Of a stretch of 64,000 nucleotides of DNA, positions 13,701-26,279 are shown piece by piece (position 1 is the first letter of the stretch; every line of letters starts with the position of its first letter). This DNA is from Phorcus lineatus (taxonomy: Eukaryota > Mollusca > Gastropoda > Trochida > Trochidae). The notes under the pieces are model-generated. The model was not told the DNA's origin. It searched no databases and worked only from the letters and a program-made list of their open reading frames with translations. The DNA is taken from positions 32,658,839 to 32,722,838 of the forward strand of contig OV121091.1 in the NCBI GenBank assembly GCA_921293015.1, given 5' to 3'. A program made the position numbers and the translations under genes.

Positions 13701-16700
13701 AGGTATTACACTTATAAATGTACAACATTTAATTGTCAAGCGTCTAAAATTAAGACCTGAAGAGAGTGGTTCATAGATTAACATAATTCTTATAAAAGAT
13801 TATTTAGTATTGTGAGTGCTAACATCTTTTACTCTAACGATTGTAATGTTTTTATAAAGATAATTCTACCTTCTACCAATTATTGTGAATTATGCATACT
13901 AAAACTGGAAAAAAAGGTAGGACGTCATCATCTTTCAATTTTCAATTTCTACATACGTCATATGAATATATGATATTTCTTACAAGTTGAACGTCCTCGC
14001 CAGAGCATGGTTCAGTATCAACAACAGGGTCTTCGTCCTCAGTCAAAAATTCTACAAACATTTGCGAAATGTATTTATGTTACAAAGTAAACAAGCGGTT
14101 TGCAGAACTGAAGATGAAAGAGTCAAAATGAAATCTGAAACACCATAGAAAGAAAGTTACTACATATACTGCATAAATCATAAAGCAAAAGAACAAATGC
14201 ATATTGTAAAGGCATACACTAATTTTACTGCAACTGACATTATTTTGAGCTAAGATTACAACTTCAATGCAACAAATTCGCTAATCACTGTCATCTCATG
14301 ACGTCATTACTTGATTGTTAATATTATTTCAATGAGTAGAAAATCGTGTTATTTCATTTAATACAAATACGGAATCATTCGTACACTTCTATCAATGGGA
14401 TAAACCCGCGATCAGTCAGGGTATAGAGCATGTTATTTTCACTGAGTAGAACGAAAACATGTTATCACAACTCAACGGGTTGAAATTTAAGACATGAAAC
14501 AATGGCCTGACGTATCGAACTTCTCTTATGATTACAAACTGTTAACGAGGCGATGGGCTCTTGAAAATGACCCTGTTACTAGAAGGTCATCGTATAATAA
14601 ATAAAATATCTGTCAAATGTTGACAAAAACCATGTTTTGAATTTCAATATTTAGGGCTAGAATTCATGCAAAGTTCTAACAATTGTTGCAGGGTCAGGTA
14701 AAAGATTGATGTTAGCAATGAACTATTAGCCTTGCGTGAATTAAAAAAAGGATAAACGATCAGTACATACTTAGGGACCCCGGAACGGATCCCATTAGAA
14801 AATCACTGATGACTTTAGATATCTGTTTTCCTGAAAGAAAAATAGTTTGCACATCTCAATATAATAAAAACGAAAACAGCTCAAATAACAAGCTTCATAA
14901 CTTATCTTATCGAAGATGGTATTTCGTGAAAGATAGTTGTGCCCTTTTGAGTGTATATGGGTTGTAACCCGTCTTGATCTATTTATTAGTGCTCTATATT
15001 TGTTTACTTTTTCGTTTAATAAAATGGTTTAGATTATGAAATATAAAACCATGACACTGACCAGATTTTCTGTTGGCTTATGTTTAATAAACGGGTATAA
15101 GCTTAACAAAGCTTTGGATATTTTGTCATAGCCCTCGTATGGAAGAATATTGAATCATTAACAACATATAACAATATTTATCACAACTAAATATGACTAT
15201 TCCTGTAATCACTCACCCCCTCCACTGACGAACCCTCTGAGCCGCTGGAAGAGTTTGTTTCGACCCTCAACATCAAACTTGGTAAGCTCTGCTCCTTGAA
15301 ATCCAAACGGACCAACCACGTTTTTTTGCTCTGTGTTGAGTCGGACCATCCCTTTAATGCTCTTTGACACATCGTCAGAACCTGTTAGTGGGAGCAATCG
15401 AAAGACTTCCAATGAGTTTAAGACGAAATTATAATTATAATTTGAAAAATTAAAATCGGGTTCTTTGGTTTTAAAAGTTGTTTGGTATTTCGATCAATAC
15501 TGAAATTTGAAACATCCATATATTGATACTCTTAAAAACGTAAAAAGCTGACTGGTTGTCTAAAATGATATGCGAATACATGTTTCCAGTCAGTGGGGGT
15601 CGTTGCAGTTGACGACAGGCTTCCGTATGATAGTTCACTGCCGTTGTTTGTTACGACCATTGATGGAACTGACAGACAGACCAGAACAATTCCCGACGTG
15701 TCATACGGAACATTCGTCTATGATCCCTAAACTTGGTTCTCTTTAGTCTTCCATTACCAACGGCGACATTTATTTCACCTGTCCTGCGGCGATTTAACCA
15801 ACCTGCTTAGGACGTTATGACAAGCATTGCACGTGGTCCGACTCTCGTAAGGACATACCACTTCATTTTATGCCCACAATTTGACATTTAGTGGTCTCAG
15901 CTTACATACCACTGTCATGAAAGCAAATGTGCTCAATACTATTCTTGCAAAGTTTCAGAAATCCGTACATGCACGCTTGTTCTCAGTGTGCACAGGAAAA
16001 GCGTGCATGCTATGCACATGCATTTGTTATAAAGACAGAAATATCCAGACACAGGCCATGCAAAACTGCAAATTGGAAAATGTAGATATTGGAATATGTC
16101 CATTTGAATAACGTCAAATATAGTGTTGCTTCAAATTTATTCATCGGTATGTATGAAGTACCTGTTATTTGTATTGATGACGGTTTCCTAGCAACCTTCC
16201 AGGTCAGAATGAGACTACCACAGCCAACAAACATCCCGTTCTCCATCAGTCGCCTTGACAGAAAAGAACAACATCGTTAAAATAAAGTAGTTTTGTTATG
16301 TAAAAGACTTCTCTTTGGAAGGGAGACCTAATTTGTTTGGGGGAAAATGGGAACTCTACGAAAACTTGATCTGAAGATTAAACGGGGAAAAACGTAGAGA
16401 TATTATTAAATGTTTTTGAAATAATCATGCATCGCATATGATAAAGCGTTAAGAAGAGAAGCTTACAAAACTGACACACAATATCAAGGATTCTTAAATT
16501 TAATGTTTCAAGCATGAATACATAGAGAATGATTGTCCAATGAAATAAAATGAACATCGTAAAATACAGTATAATGTCAAACCATGATGATAAAGTTTAT
16601 CAACAAAAGATGATTCTCGTACTCGTGTCCTATGCAGAGATCGTCCACGAGATGCAGTCCAACCACTGTGGGGTACATAGCCAGGGGGATGTCCACGCTG

Positions 16701-19700
16701 AACTTGAGCGTATTCTCCACGGTGTTGTTCATGCGGGCCCACTGGTAGGACTCTATAGTCACTAGACCGTCATTCCTTAGATGAATAGAAAGTATGTAAA
16801 GTTGTTGGTGATCATGATGATGAAGATTATGGTGACGATGATCATTATCATGAGATCGTGATCTTGATTATGATGATGACGATGTAGCCTGCTAATAGCC
16901 TGTAGTAATAATCATGATCATTTAAGTTGAGATGATGATAATCATAATGGCGGTGATCATAATAAGCCACAAACTGTAACATCACATATGATCACGACGC
17001 TAATGATGATGACAGTATTATAAGGCTAATGAGACTTATCTTATGGTATCAAAATATTGATGATGATGATGATGGTGATTATGATGATAATGATGATGAC
17101 CACGTCCTTATCTATTGATAACAATCCGAGCACCGACTAAAAAGGTGATGACAAAAGATGGGGCCACAACTTTATGGATTATTATAGAGCAATAGAAATG
17201 TTGATAATGTTGATAATGAGGAAGAGGATGGTGATGATAAGGGTGATGACTGAAGTGATGACAGTGACGATTTAGACGATGCATGCAAAATTATGCTGAA
17301 TGATAGATTAAGGTGACGATGATAATTACCGTTCATTTTTTTATGTATTTGACTATTTTCTGTAAAAGAAAATGGCCATAACGACATCAATTTATGATAC
17401 TTCCCAAAGAACGCACCTCTTGAGTCTGCCTTGAGAGTGGACCAGTAAAGGCACTATACCGAGTCTGTCGGACAGGTTTGAGGTGTGGATGAAGTCGAAC
17501 TGGAGACGTTCAGGCAGACCCACGTCACACAGATCCACACAATCCCCGAGCCATAGGTAAATCTAAATGGCGGAAAACTAGGATACAAGCTAAAATAAAT
17601 TTAAGTATGCCACAGTTGTTCATTCAATGATTTAATTGAGCGAAAATGAAACAGTAACGCTGTGGTTAGTTTTAAATCATTGAACCTAACAGCGATTACA
17701 ATTGCTCAATTAATATGGTCTCTCTCCTTTCGGTTTAAAAACTGGTCGAATAATGAAATGCTCTCGAACACATAAACTCACGACCAAAAGAAACGCTATC
17801 ATATATTTAAATCTAGGTTGCAGAATAAATACTAAAGTGAAATTAAAAAAACCAAAATGTTTATTCAACAAAAACATGTGACGATATCATATTCATTAAA
17901 AATGCAACAAATCAGCTTCCGGTATCAACGGCAAAGTCTCTAATTTGGCCTTGGGGTCAAAAAGTCCAAGTTCACTGTCATGACTGATCCCGGCGCAGGG
18001 AATTTCAGGTTCAGTGTGTTGCAAACAATTCATATTGATAACGTGTATGGCCTCCCCTTGCCACAATACACGCATTAACCCTCCGACGCATGGAGAAACG
18101 TGGAATGCGCTGTCATTCTTCTTGGAGAGCTTGAGCAAGCTGCTGGCGACTACCTGGAGGTGGTCGTCGTTGAGAAATACGACAATCCAAAGCGTCCCAA
18201 AGATGTTAGATCGGTGACATGTCAGGCGAGCATGCTGGCCACGGCAAAACGTCGATTTTGTTGTTAGCAAGGAAGTTCTGAGTAACTGGAGCTGTGTGCG
18301 ATCGGGCCATACCATGGCAATTCCTCCTCCGAAGGGCACCACGTCCTGAACGCAACATGCAGCTGTTATCTCTCTCCTCTCCCCAACAGCGGTAAACACG
18401 TACTCTTCCATCTGCTTTAAAGAGACAGAACCGACTTTCGTCAGAGAAAAGCACCCTCTTCCACTGACGTCGCTGCCAACGTAAAACCGTCCTCGCCCAT
18501 ATCAGCCTTCGTTGGCGATGTTCGGCAGTCAACAGGTGTCCCGGGAACGGTCTGTATTCCCTGATGCCATGGGACCTTACACGTCTGGCCACTGTGCGTC
18601 TGCTTACCCGGTGACCAAGGGCATTCGAGGTTTCTGAGGTGTAAAGTGCGCAGATATTGGTCGTCCTGGTGGGTTGTGACTCTCGGTCGGCCGGAATTGG
18701 TCCGTCTGATGTCTGTCCCGAATGACGATAACGTTGCATTAGTCTTGTGACAGCTGTACGGTAACAGTCAATCGTCCTTGCAACATGGGTGTGGGTGGCT
18801 CCCATTTCAACCATGCCGATTGATCGCTCACATTGTTGTAAAGTCAATCTTGTCATTCTTCAAGTGTTTTTTTTACAAAGTGGGTGTCTAACAAACAATT
18901 CGCATTGGTTTTATACCCATCGGGCATGGGGCTATTTTGCGTTGCGTGAAAAAGGTGAATACCGTAATTTGACAAAATTTAGGAAAAGCATGCGTTTGGT
19001 ACAACAGTTAAGTAAAAAAACCAATCATTTTTGCATTTGGGCGATGTGTTTTCATGCGATTGGGTTGAATCTGAGTTTGATGTTTTTCGAAATTTCAAAC
19101 CAAAAGTGGCAGCGTTTCTTTTGATCGTGAGTTTACTTTAAGACGGCTCATGAAGTTCGTTTAAATAAGTGTAAAATATCATCATAAAGCAATATCCGTT
19201 CCACTTATACTGTGTTAACATGCTATGGCATCACTGAATTTTCAAGCTGGTATTTCCTTTGTGCCACATGTCAAGGTCATCTAAAGTTGTGGTAAGTATA
19301 AACAGTCCTGACCTGACCACTGACCCGATACTCAAATGACAGCTTTTATTTTACAATCTAAGCACTTCACGAATGTAGCAAAACATGATAGGCTGGTACT
19401 AAGAATTGCAGATTGACCTTCACTTCCCATCCGTCCCGCTTAACCTTCTGGTAGGTCCTCACCCACGACTGTAGCTTCTCTAGGAACAGAGCCGCCATTG
19501 TTGTGTTCACGCCGTCATATCTACAGTGATGGAGAATTGTTGTTGAAGTTGACATTTCAATAAAGGAAAACGTTACTGTTATACTACTAAAGAGTACCTT
19601 TGATAGACCATAGATGAACACTAAGTGAAGAGTAATGTTGAATATATATCGCATTCACAAAATAAGAAACGATAGTCTGATACAACGTCCAAACAGGTCA

Positions 19701-22700
19701 CTTTCAAAATACTGTAGAAACAAGAAGAAAAGTGAGCATGGCTCACATACAAAAATAAAAATTCGGAAATGGCTTTCGAACTCGATCAAGAGTATCATCA
19801 GGTGTATCCATAACCAAATTCCACTCCTCTAGGTGTAATAGTTTCTGAGAAAATCTGTCCCCATTGTACACCATATAAATAAGTCCAAAAAATTACGTTT
19901 CCATTGAAACGACAAAAAGTATGAATTCCAGAAAATTCAAAAGTGGTCCAAACTGTAGACAAGATTATGTTTAAGAAGTGTTGAAGTTTGGTTGATCAAG
20001 ACCTAACGGTTTTTGAGTAATTTGACAGGAGGAACGGAGAGCGGGGGTATGAAAAGCATGTCTCAAAAAAGCTTATGTAGTGTATGAATGCACGTTCTTA
20101 TATACACAGAGGCGTCTAAAATGTAACCTAACGTAAGGTGTTTTTAGTTATGATGAAGTAATCTCTTGGACCATCCTTTCATTCCCTTTAAGTCACACAA
20201 ATCGTCAAATAATGTTCCCTACGTTAGAAACAATCCTTCTTTTATAAACCTAACCCCAGAAGCATAATTTTCCAGACTTTCATGTCACAGCTAGTATTTC
20301 AATAACAGCTATTCAACAAGAACTTTGTGTAACGGTATCCAACAAGGGTCTCTATTTTCATACTTTTAGATCATTGCATTAATGGTATTTAGTGCTGTCT
20401 CTGAGTCTGAAGTACATTCTTTTCTATGATTCTATCATTGTTTTTAGTAGCAAGTTATTGGCATATTTCCCAGATTTATCATATTTAAATACCCAGAAAA
20501 CACTAGTTAAGTCAGTAGAAAATTCATGTTTCCTTTGTGATTTGCAATATTCAACAATGATAAGTTACACGAGTTGAATACATGTACTATCGGGGATGTA
20601 GCCTTACTTTACTAACTTTACGGCTTGTGACCCATGAAATAATCTGAAATCTGCAAGAAGAATAAAAAATGTTTAATTTAAAGCATGTTAAACATTTTAG
20701 AACCTTGGCAGTTCGTAATCCACGTTGTAACACATGAAGGGGCTACAATTATCCTGACTTTTCCATTCTTCACTTCGGGGTCTGTATAATGTCTGGTTGC
20801 CATGGAAATCACGTTCTAGATCTCGTCGTCGTCGCCTACCAGTATTGTTTCGGGTCGTTCCGAATTCCACATATTCTTGGATTTCTGCCTCTAATCTGAA
20901 AATCAATATGAAAGCTATTTGTTGGCAGTGTGGACAGCAAATCTGTTTAATTACCCAAGATTCGTCACAACTCTACACTTCGAGCTAATAGAAATGTACT
21001 CAAATAGTAAGTATGAAGTGTGCGTATGCGTATGAAACTTTTACTTTACTTAATTAAGAATAGCCACATCTATTAAAAACATGCTTACAAATATGTGCAG
21101 CTGTTGTAATTTGCAAAAACAGCCATTGGCTCTGTAGCTCATCAGATTATTCGTAATTTATTTTACAAATGGTCACAGTGTACCCATGTGAGCTGCCACA
21201 GAATCACCGAATCAATATTTATCTTAATCCAAATCTGCTGAGGAGTCTGTTCACAAGATTTTAGCATTATAGGCATTTTGCTTTTAGAAATGGAGACAAG
21301 TTTAACAATCTTAATCCCAGTCAGCTAAGGAGTCTGTACAGAAAGCTCGGATCACAATTCACGCATTTAGATTGCAGAGAAAACAACTTCTCAGGACGTG
21401 GCCACTGGGGCCCTTCATAAGGGTCACGGGATCACCATATTTACAATTCTGACGCATGCCGGCAAAGGAATCTGTCCCCAAATTTAACTTTCTAGACCTT
21501 TTCCAATAGCTTTTGAAACATCGACATTAATGATATACTGTATATAAACGAGTCTTTTCAGCAGGCATTTTAAGCTTGATATAAAACATATTTAACGTAT
21601 TCATGTGGTAACATAAGTAATTTTCACTTGTAACGTGGTCATAAATTCTTCATTCGACGTCCGCTTTAAGCATATGTCAACCTCCTAATTAGAGCTAATG
21701 CACTTTTAATTGTACCAGGCGAGATTTGCGTCGTCATCGTAACTTCTCTAATTTGTCCACTGGACAAACTCAACAATTGTATGTGGGAAATGGGCCAATC
21801 AGAGACGAGATCGCGACCTGTTGACCCAATTCCGTTGCAATTCCGTCTTACGACAGTTTTAGGGTGTGGCCTCTGTGGCCCTTATTGGGGGTCATAGGGT
21901 CACCAAATCTGTTAATACTAAACCCAATCAGATAATGTGTGTGTAAACAACGTTTAAGTTTTCTGAATCCGTGTGCTTCTGGAGAAGGAGATCATAATAC
22001 GTTGTTAGGGTTATCCTTATTTGGGGTCACGTCGTCACCAAATCTATAAATTAGACGGCGTTGGATGAGTTAAAATTGTAAAAACATATGAGACAAATAA
22101 TGAAAGCAAACAAGACATTGTTAATTCGTGAGTCAAAGACTTTAGGAACTATCAAGATGGACTTGTACGATAGGTTTTTTTGGTGGAGAAAGTAAGGACC
22201 AACCCATCTAATTAACTCTATCTTATATCTACGTCTATACCAGAGAGAAAATTCCTTCTTACCTGTCCTTAAGACGAGAGTCGTCAAACATTTGATGCTG
22301 CATGGTGAACTTTGAGGCTACCCGTAATGTCGGTTTGTTAGGAAACTCGCTTGAATTATAACTTTGAAGGAAGAAATTCCTCCTATCATCGATGATGGTC
22401 TGTGGTCGAATTTTCTGCTTGGCGAACCACTTCATGTCAAGGATGAGTTTCTCTCTAGTCCAATCGCTCCCGAAATATACCCCGTATTCTCCAGACTGGA
22501 CATCTTGAAGTGTGTTCAGGGCGGTCTGAAGTCTAAGGTGATGGTCCTTGTGCAGAAGTGCCTCGTTCCACACACTCCACAGAAACTATTGTGGTAGGAT
22601 AAGATTTAATGCAAAATATGTCCAATTAAACAATATACGTAACGTGTTTTCAATGAAATGTGGCCTAAATGATATGACGTTTTTGTAATACAATATCAGG

Positions 22701-24963
22701 AAAAATCATGTACAGAATTAACAAATTGAGCAACCTACTCAAGAAAACGTAACATCTTATCGCTTTTAAGAACATTTTGCACACCAAGGATATATAACTC
22801 AATATAACTCGAGGATATAACCAAAGGGCGGAAGGATACATTGTTGTCGATATAAACTAACAGGCAAAAGGTATCATTCAACCATAAATGGCGAAAACTA
22901 TATAATACATGTTTGACTGCATTGTTATTCTGTAAACAGATAAATAATCTACTTAACTGCCTCATGTTGATGTTTTCCTAGTGAATGAATTAATAAGAAG
23001 AAATTCATTAAGTGCTTGTAGCAAATTGTCTTGAATTTGGTGGAGAGCGAAGACGACAATGATCACATCAACAATTCTTTTTCTTGTATAATACCTGCGA
23101 CCCCGACGCATCTATCTACCGGACGTCGTCTCTATCAATCCTCTTTAAGAGTGTTCGTAGGTTTCCTGGAATCTCAGTTCGAACTTGACGACCCAAATGG
23201 CCCAATGGTTTACTGGCAGATCAGACGACCTGGCAGGCCATGGCAACACATTCGACACAGACGGACTGTATGCATTCTCTCCCAACAGAGATAACTCAGA
23301 CGGCAATTAGCGGCGTCGTTTGAATATGCTTTCGGAAAGCTAAACTTTATTCGAATATGCACTTTGTAATAAGAGTTTTCTTTACAGAACACATTCACCT
23401 TCTTTAGCGACTGCACCTTTTCATGGGCTTGTGAGACAACAAATACGTTATCCATGCTCCGGTATTTTCATTGGCTGAAATAATGCAAAGAAGTTTACGT
23501 TGCGATATTTCGCCATTTGGGGATTCCGCCGGAAGCTCAGGAATAGCTCGTGTTAGAACAGAAGTTGTATAGAAATTAATGACTGAGTTACCTCTGTCGG
23601 CAGAGAATGGACTGTAAGGGGCCGTTTGAAATATCGTCCTGTTGTTCATCTGAAGAGGTGGGCGTAGGATCTGGTTAATGTACCTCCCTGCTATGAGATA
23701 GAAATTCCCAACAAGAAGTGCTGTTTTTTCTTGACAACTGATTCCATTCCAAACAATGACGCTGTCTAAACACAACAACGTCACGACTGTATATGAATTT
23801 ACATATACATGTTTTATATCGTCTCTCAAAAATCGCTGGGCGATTGGTTGTGTACATTTTAAAATGATCTATAATTTTATACTGTTTTGAATATAAATAT
23901 AAACATGTACACAAGTGAGACGGAAATAAACTATTGATTGATTGATTGTTACCCGAGACTGTTAGCGGTCCTAGTTGTCAACTCTTCTCCAACCGATAAA
24001 GTTTTATAAGCCAGATGATTGTAACACGACTGCAACCAAGCGTCATCATTACATTGCATGCGGTGCACCCATCTGGATTAATCTACCTGCTAGCTTTCTT
24101 CTTGCGACAATCTCCCCGTGTTTCTTGATGCAGATGAACTGGTGATACGTCATTGAGTAATACGACACAGCGATGCATTCGACACATCTTTTACACCTTA
24201 ATGATGAACATGCTTCAAGTTGTATTCATGCATCAAATTCACGCTTGATACATTTCCCGAAAACGAGTCGCGAAATTTCAACAATTTTCGTGAAACATAT
24301 GATGGTTGAAGTGGGGAAAACATGTTTTTCATGTGTTGAGAATCTTCATTTTCTTTTAAAAATTAAATCTAAATTTTGGTATCGTTCTTTTGCCTGTTAG
24401 TTCATGAATAAATCTATATTTAGAAACAAAAAAACGTTAAGGACCACCTCAATAATTACGTACAATTGAGAATTCGTGTTACATACCTTAAATCAGGCAA
24501 GGTTGATAATAATAGATTAATAACTCAGGTGGCCTGCTATCGGTCACTAAAGGGCATTTTAAGTTCTTATAAGCAAAACGAATGAGGGCAAAACTTAATT
24601 AAACCATATTAATGTCATTCAATGTACCTTTAAGTCTGCAACATCTTCTGGATTAATTGTATCAAGCAAATGGAGAACAATCAGATTTCTACATAGAATA
24701 CCGTCCTCTATATCGTTAAGATGAAAGTTGAGGACGGGTTTCTTCTTCTTCTCTCCAAGTCTCGCGTGTAGTTCATCTAAAGTGTGAAGAAGATATCTGA
24801 CGTCACCACACCCGAGGAGCATGACGTCACACGGTGTGGAGATTTTACATCCATGCGTGACGTCTAGGGGGCGGCAATTTCCGATTGGATAATAAAAATC
24901 GTATTGATTCGATCCTTTTTTTAATTTTTCCCACTCTTCGTCCGTGCATACTTTCATGGGCAT
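7402..24963 (-). CDS. DUF4470 and MYND zinc-finger protein, 15 exons, about 1002 aa
   Basis: Exons on the minus strand are 24963-24628, 22585-22263, 20895-20704, 19520-19400, 17562-17417, 16775-16623, 16253-16162, 15405-15217, 14830-14771, 14051-13984, 13253-13123, 12814-12460, 12341-12096, 11115-10881 and 7763-7402. Every junction uses AG/GT sites and keeps phase; the total is 3009 nt. Residues ~20-220 match the metazoan and fungal DUF4470 pattern (PIGN near the start, a LLGCGDVR motif, then LNFHLND). Residues ~325-372 carry FDFIHTSNLSDRLG, typical of the same family. A MYND finger closes the protein. MYND fingers usually mediate protein contacts; the molecular role of this family is not known. 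The donors of exons 4 and 14 are weak (TTA/GTACCA, ATTA/GTACAA) but fit the phase. The start ATG lies two bases after an acceptor-like CAG, so an upstream exon is possible. Confidence 0.82.
7764..10400. other. intron 14 of the DUF4470-MYND gene, left part
   Basis: Apart from the repeat at 8950-9300, this is AT-rich intron sequence with no recognisable gene. Confidence 0.4.
8950..9300. repeat. dispersed repeat, same family as the copy near 19.75-20.06 kb
   Basis: It shares phrases such as GAGTATCATCAGGTG and a following TCTAATGGTTTCTG-type segment with 19790-19850. It lies inside the long intron between exons 14 and 15 of the DUF4470-MYND gene. Neither copy has an ORF; both look like non-autonomous tandem-core elements. 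Confidence 0.4.
10560..10695. repeat. repeat terminus with hairpin
   Basis: A lead-in with GAACGGACGG and AGAACGAAATGG precedes TATACCCC, a short loop and GGGGGTAAAAT. This matches the terminus at 11910-11972 in layout (lead-in, ATACCCC arm, GGGGGTA arm). Confidence 0.4.
11410..11972. repeat. tandem-core non-autonomous element with terminal hairpin ('pearl'-like)
   Basis: A core of about 170 bp is repeated ~2.6 times. The landmarks TTGGTCT, ATGGTTGATAAGTGTAT and GCTAGCATGTATAGTTTAGG recur, starting near 11463, 11633 and 11805. The left side opens with AGCACAGCTCACATACCCCC. The right side ends with a (GACA)-rich stretch and a hairpin of ATACCCCCGC against GCGGGGGTAT. This architecture resembles the pearl elements of bivalves, considered non-autonomous Helitron relatives. 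That assignment is inferred from layout, not from sequence identity. It lies between exons 13 and 14 of the DUF4470-MYND gene. Confidence 0.6.
16800..17330. repeat. GAT/ATG-rich simple-sequence region
   Basis: Imperfect (GAT)n and (ATG)n tracts, clearest at 17060-17100, fill the intron between exons 5 and 6 of the DUF4470-MYND gene. The serine-rich minus-strand ORF here is a by-product of the repeat. Confidence 0.7.
17775..19133 (-). mobile_element. Tc1-like DNA transposon with TIRs, defective
   Basis: Inverted ends at 17773-17797 and 19111-19135 match over 25 bases with one mismatch (element side AACTCACGA(C/T)C...). Both are flanked by TA, the Tc1/mariner target duplication. The 1359-bp interior carries a transposase remnant on the minus strand. 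It sits in the intron between exons 4 and 5 of the DUF4470-MYND gene. Confidence 0.88.
18011..18856 (-). pseudogene. Tc1-like transposase pseudogene
   Basis: Reading starts MTRLTLQQCERSIGMVEMG (helix-turn-helix region) and keeps the Tc1 motif with the first catalytic Asp (VLFSDESRF, residue ~139). About 45 codons are missing near residue 184, joining CHGMA directly to RSHTAPVT; this removes the second catalytic Asp. The frame then reads SPDMSPI and hits TAA at 18206-18208, exactly where the family has the third catalytic residue (PIEHLWD). HLWD follows in the same frame, so the stop is a point change and not a frameshift. A second stop (TGA) follows EE, in place of the usual Trp. The frame then ends with the typical ARGGHTRY. 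Two catalytic positions are lost, so it cannot act alone. Confidence 0.85.
19730..20065. repeat. dispersed tandem-core type repeat
   Basis: It starts with GTGAGCATGGCTCACATAC, close to the left start of the 11.4-kb element, and shares its interior with 8950-9300. It ends GAACGGAGAGCGGGGGTATG, again the common terminus. It is intronic, between exons 3 and 4 of the DUF4470-MYND gene. Confidence 0.5.
21180..22060. repeat. degenerate tandem repeat
   Basis: A phrase like GGGTCACCAAATCTGTTAAT followed by AATCCCAATCAGCTAAGGAGTCTGT recurs in diverged form near 21200, 21310, 21430, 21895 and 22030, spaced about 110-135 bases or multiples of that. No ORF. It is probably the core of an old non-autonomous element in intron 2 of the DUF4470-MYND gene. 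Confidence 0.45.
23190..23320 (+). pseudogene. Tc1-like transposase N-terminal shred
   Basis: The nucleotides around CGACCTGGCAGGCCATGG and TCAGACGGCAATTAGC follow the usual Tc1 DNA-binding-domain coding order (a PRPGRPR-type hook, then an arginine-rich stretch). The frame is broken. It is in intron 1 of the DUF4470-MYND gene and in the opposite orientation to the next fragment. Confidence 0.4.
23404..23829 (-). pseudogene. Tc1-like transposase catalytic-domain shred
   Basis: The translation has VIVWNGISCQEKTALLV, then GRYINQILRP, then IPELPAESPN. This is the order of the Tc1 core (VWGGIS, a GNL..RYI..ILRP block, then LPWPA.SPDLNPIE). The DNARPH motif is ruined (QTAPYSPF). The best-preserved part is 23500-23770. 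It is not an exon of the host gene, whose flanking exons join in phase 0 without it. Confidence 0.55.
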
Positions 24964-24965
24964 CG
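24628..24965 (-). CDS. exon with the DUF4470-type N-terminal region
   Basis: It holds residues 1-112 of the gene above. The order PIGNCRPLD, a CDVMLLGCGDVRYLLHTLD stretch and then LNFHLND is the hallmark of DUF4470 regions. The exon ends AAG/GTACAT in phase 0 and the next exon opens with FLWSVWNEAL. The upstream sequence CTTTTCAG/CG then ATG suggests either a 5'-UTR intron or a missed coding exon to the right. Confidence 0.8.
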
Positions 24966-26270
24966 CTGAAAAGCCCCCAAAATATATAATTTACAAAATA
25001 TAAATAAAAGATGAATTCTTTATCAGAATGATTTCCAAATAAGCCAGTTTAAATTGAAGATGCTTCTTCTATTTAAAAAAGGATCGATATATGAGAAAAG
25101 GAAAAGTTATATTACTACCTCTATGCATCTAATACATTGTTTGTCACCGCATCTACAATCTCTGCATTGTAACTGGCTCTAAACTTCCTCTGCGAGGCGT
25201 AACTCCCCAAAGTCAATAAAACTGCATGGCTGATTTCAGCATTTCATCTCCTTTTCTGTGGGAGCTGTATTTCAACCTAATTTGATTGTCCATTCAAAAA
25301 CACCGCCAACAACAGCGCGACAATAAAACATTGCAGCAAAGCTAAAAAGCCAGGGATTGACACAGGTGTGAATAATGCTTGACTGTGGCGGTCGCAATGT
25401 TTCGTCAAAAAGCTTTTTCTATACACTTTGTGTAAGCCTTCAATTGGAATTAATCCAACAAACCTATGTCCATGATACAAACTCATTACTAAACATTTTA
25501 AATAAATGAATATCAAAACAATAGTTTCTAAGTAAATAAACTTTACTGTTTAATATGAAGTTAGATGACAGCAAACCATAACCCACTAATGATCTCCAGA
25601 ATTGTTTTAGTGTGAATGTTGTAGTGTGAAAATTGAAAAAATACTTCATGTAAATAAGTGAGTGTTGATTTGTCAGGGTCGATATATTTTCTCATTCATA
25701 TGATTTTTATTTTCTTTCGAGACCTGTTACATGAATTCACTCTTCAAATAATTCCTTCCCATCTAACCTCAGTAACAAGTGGGCCATATTTCTCGTTTAT
25801 TTCAAAATCGACAAGCGCTGAAAATTTGCAACTGTCTTAGTTCTCTTCAATCGAATATAATTTTAGATCTCCAAATTAGAAATCGTTCAAATTTCACTGT
25901 AACCTTACAGTAATGAATACAAAAAATTTTACAATGCGTTAATTGCACCTTGACGTGCAGGCAGTGAGATATTCGTTTTCGGAAGATGTTCTGTGCGCTT
26001 ATGTCAAGGTAAGTAAGCTATGACCTCACGTGATCATGCATTCTCTCCCTTACTCTTCTAAACTTTCCCACGTCACCCGTTACAACTCGGCAGTCTGGGC
26101 TTTAAATACAGAATCAAACATTTAGGACTGAAATGCAGAATCCTAATGGGCATAAATCAAAGTTACCTTTGCGACGTCGTTACAAATGAGTATTCCATAT
26201 GTTGTCGCAATCGGTTACGGTGAGATGATTTGTGGTTTGAGGAAGCTTTCAAGAATATTTCACTTATATC
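24966..26270. other. presumed 5' flank of the DUF4470-MYND gene
   Basis: AT-rich sequence with only short ORFs. It should contain the promoter, and a 5'-UTR exon if the acceptor at 24966 is used. I could not place either. Confidence 0.35.
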
Positions 26271-26279
26271 ACGGCTGCT

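Noticed and set aside
17172-17390. Serine-rich minus-strand ORF
   Set aside because: It is generated by the GAT/ATG simple repeats.
17896-18411. 171-codon minus-strand ORF as a separate gene
   Set aside because: It is a shadow frame over the Tc1 transposase; the true frame continues through two stops to the usual RGGHTRY end.
23404-23829. 141-codon minus-strand ORF as an exon of the DUF4470-MYND gene
   Set aside because: It reads as a decayed Tc1 core, and the flanking exons (ending 24628, starting 22585) already join in phase 0.
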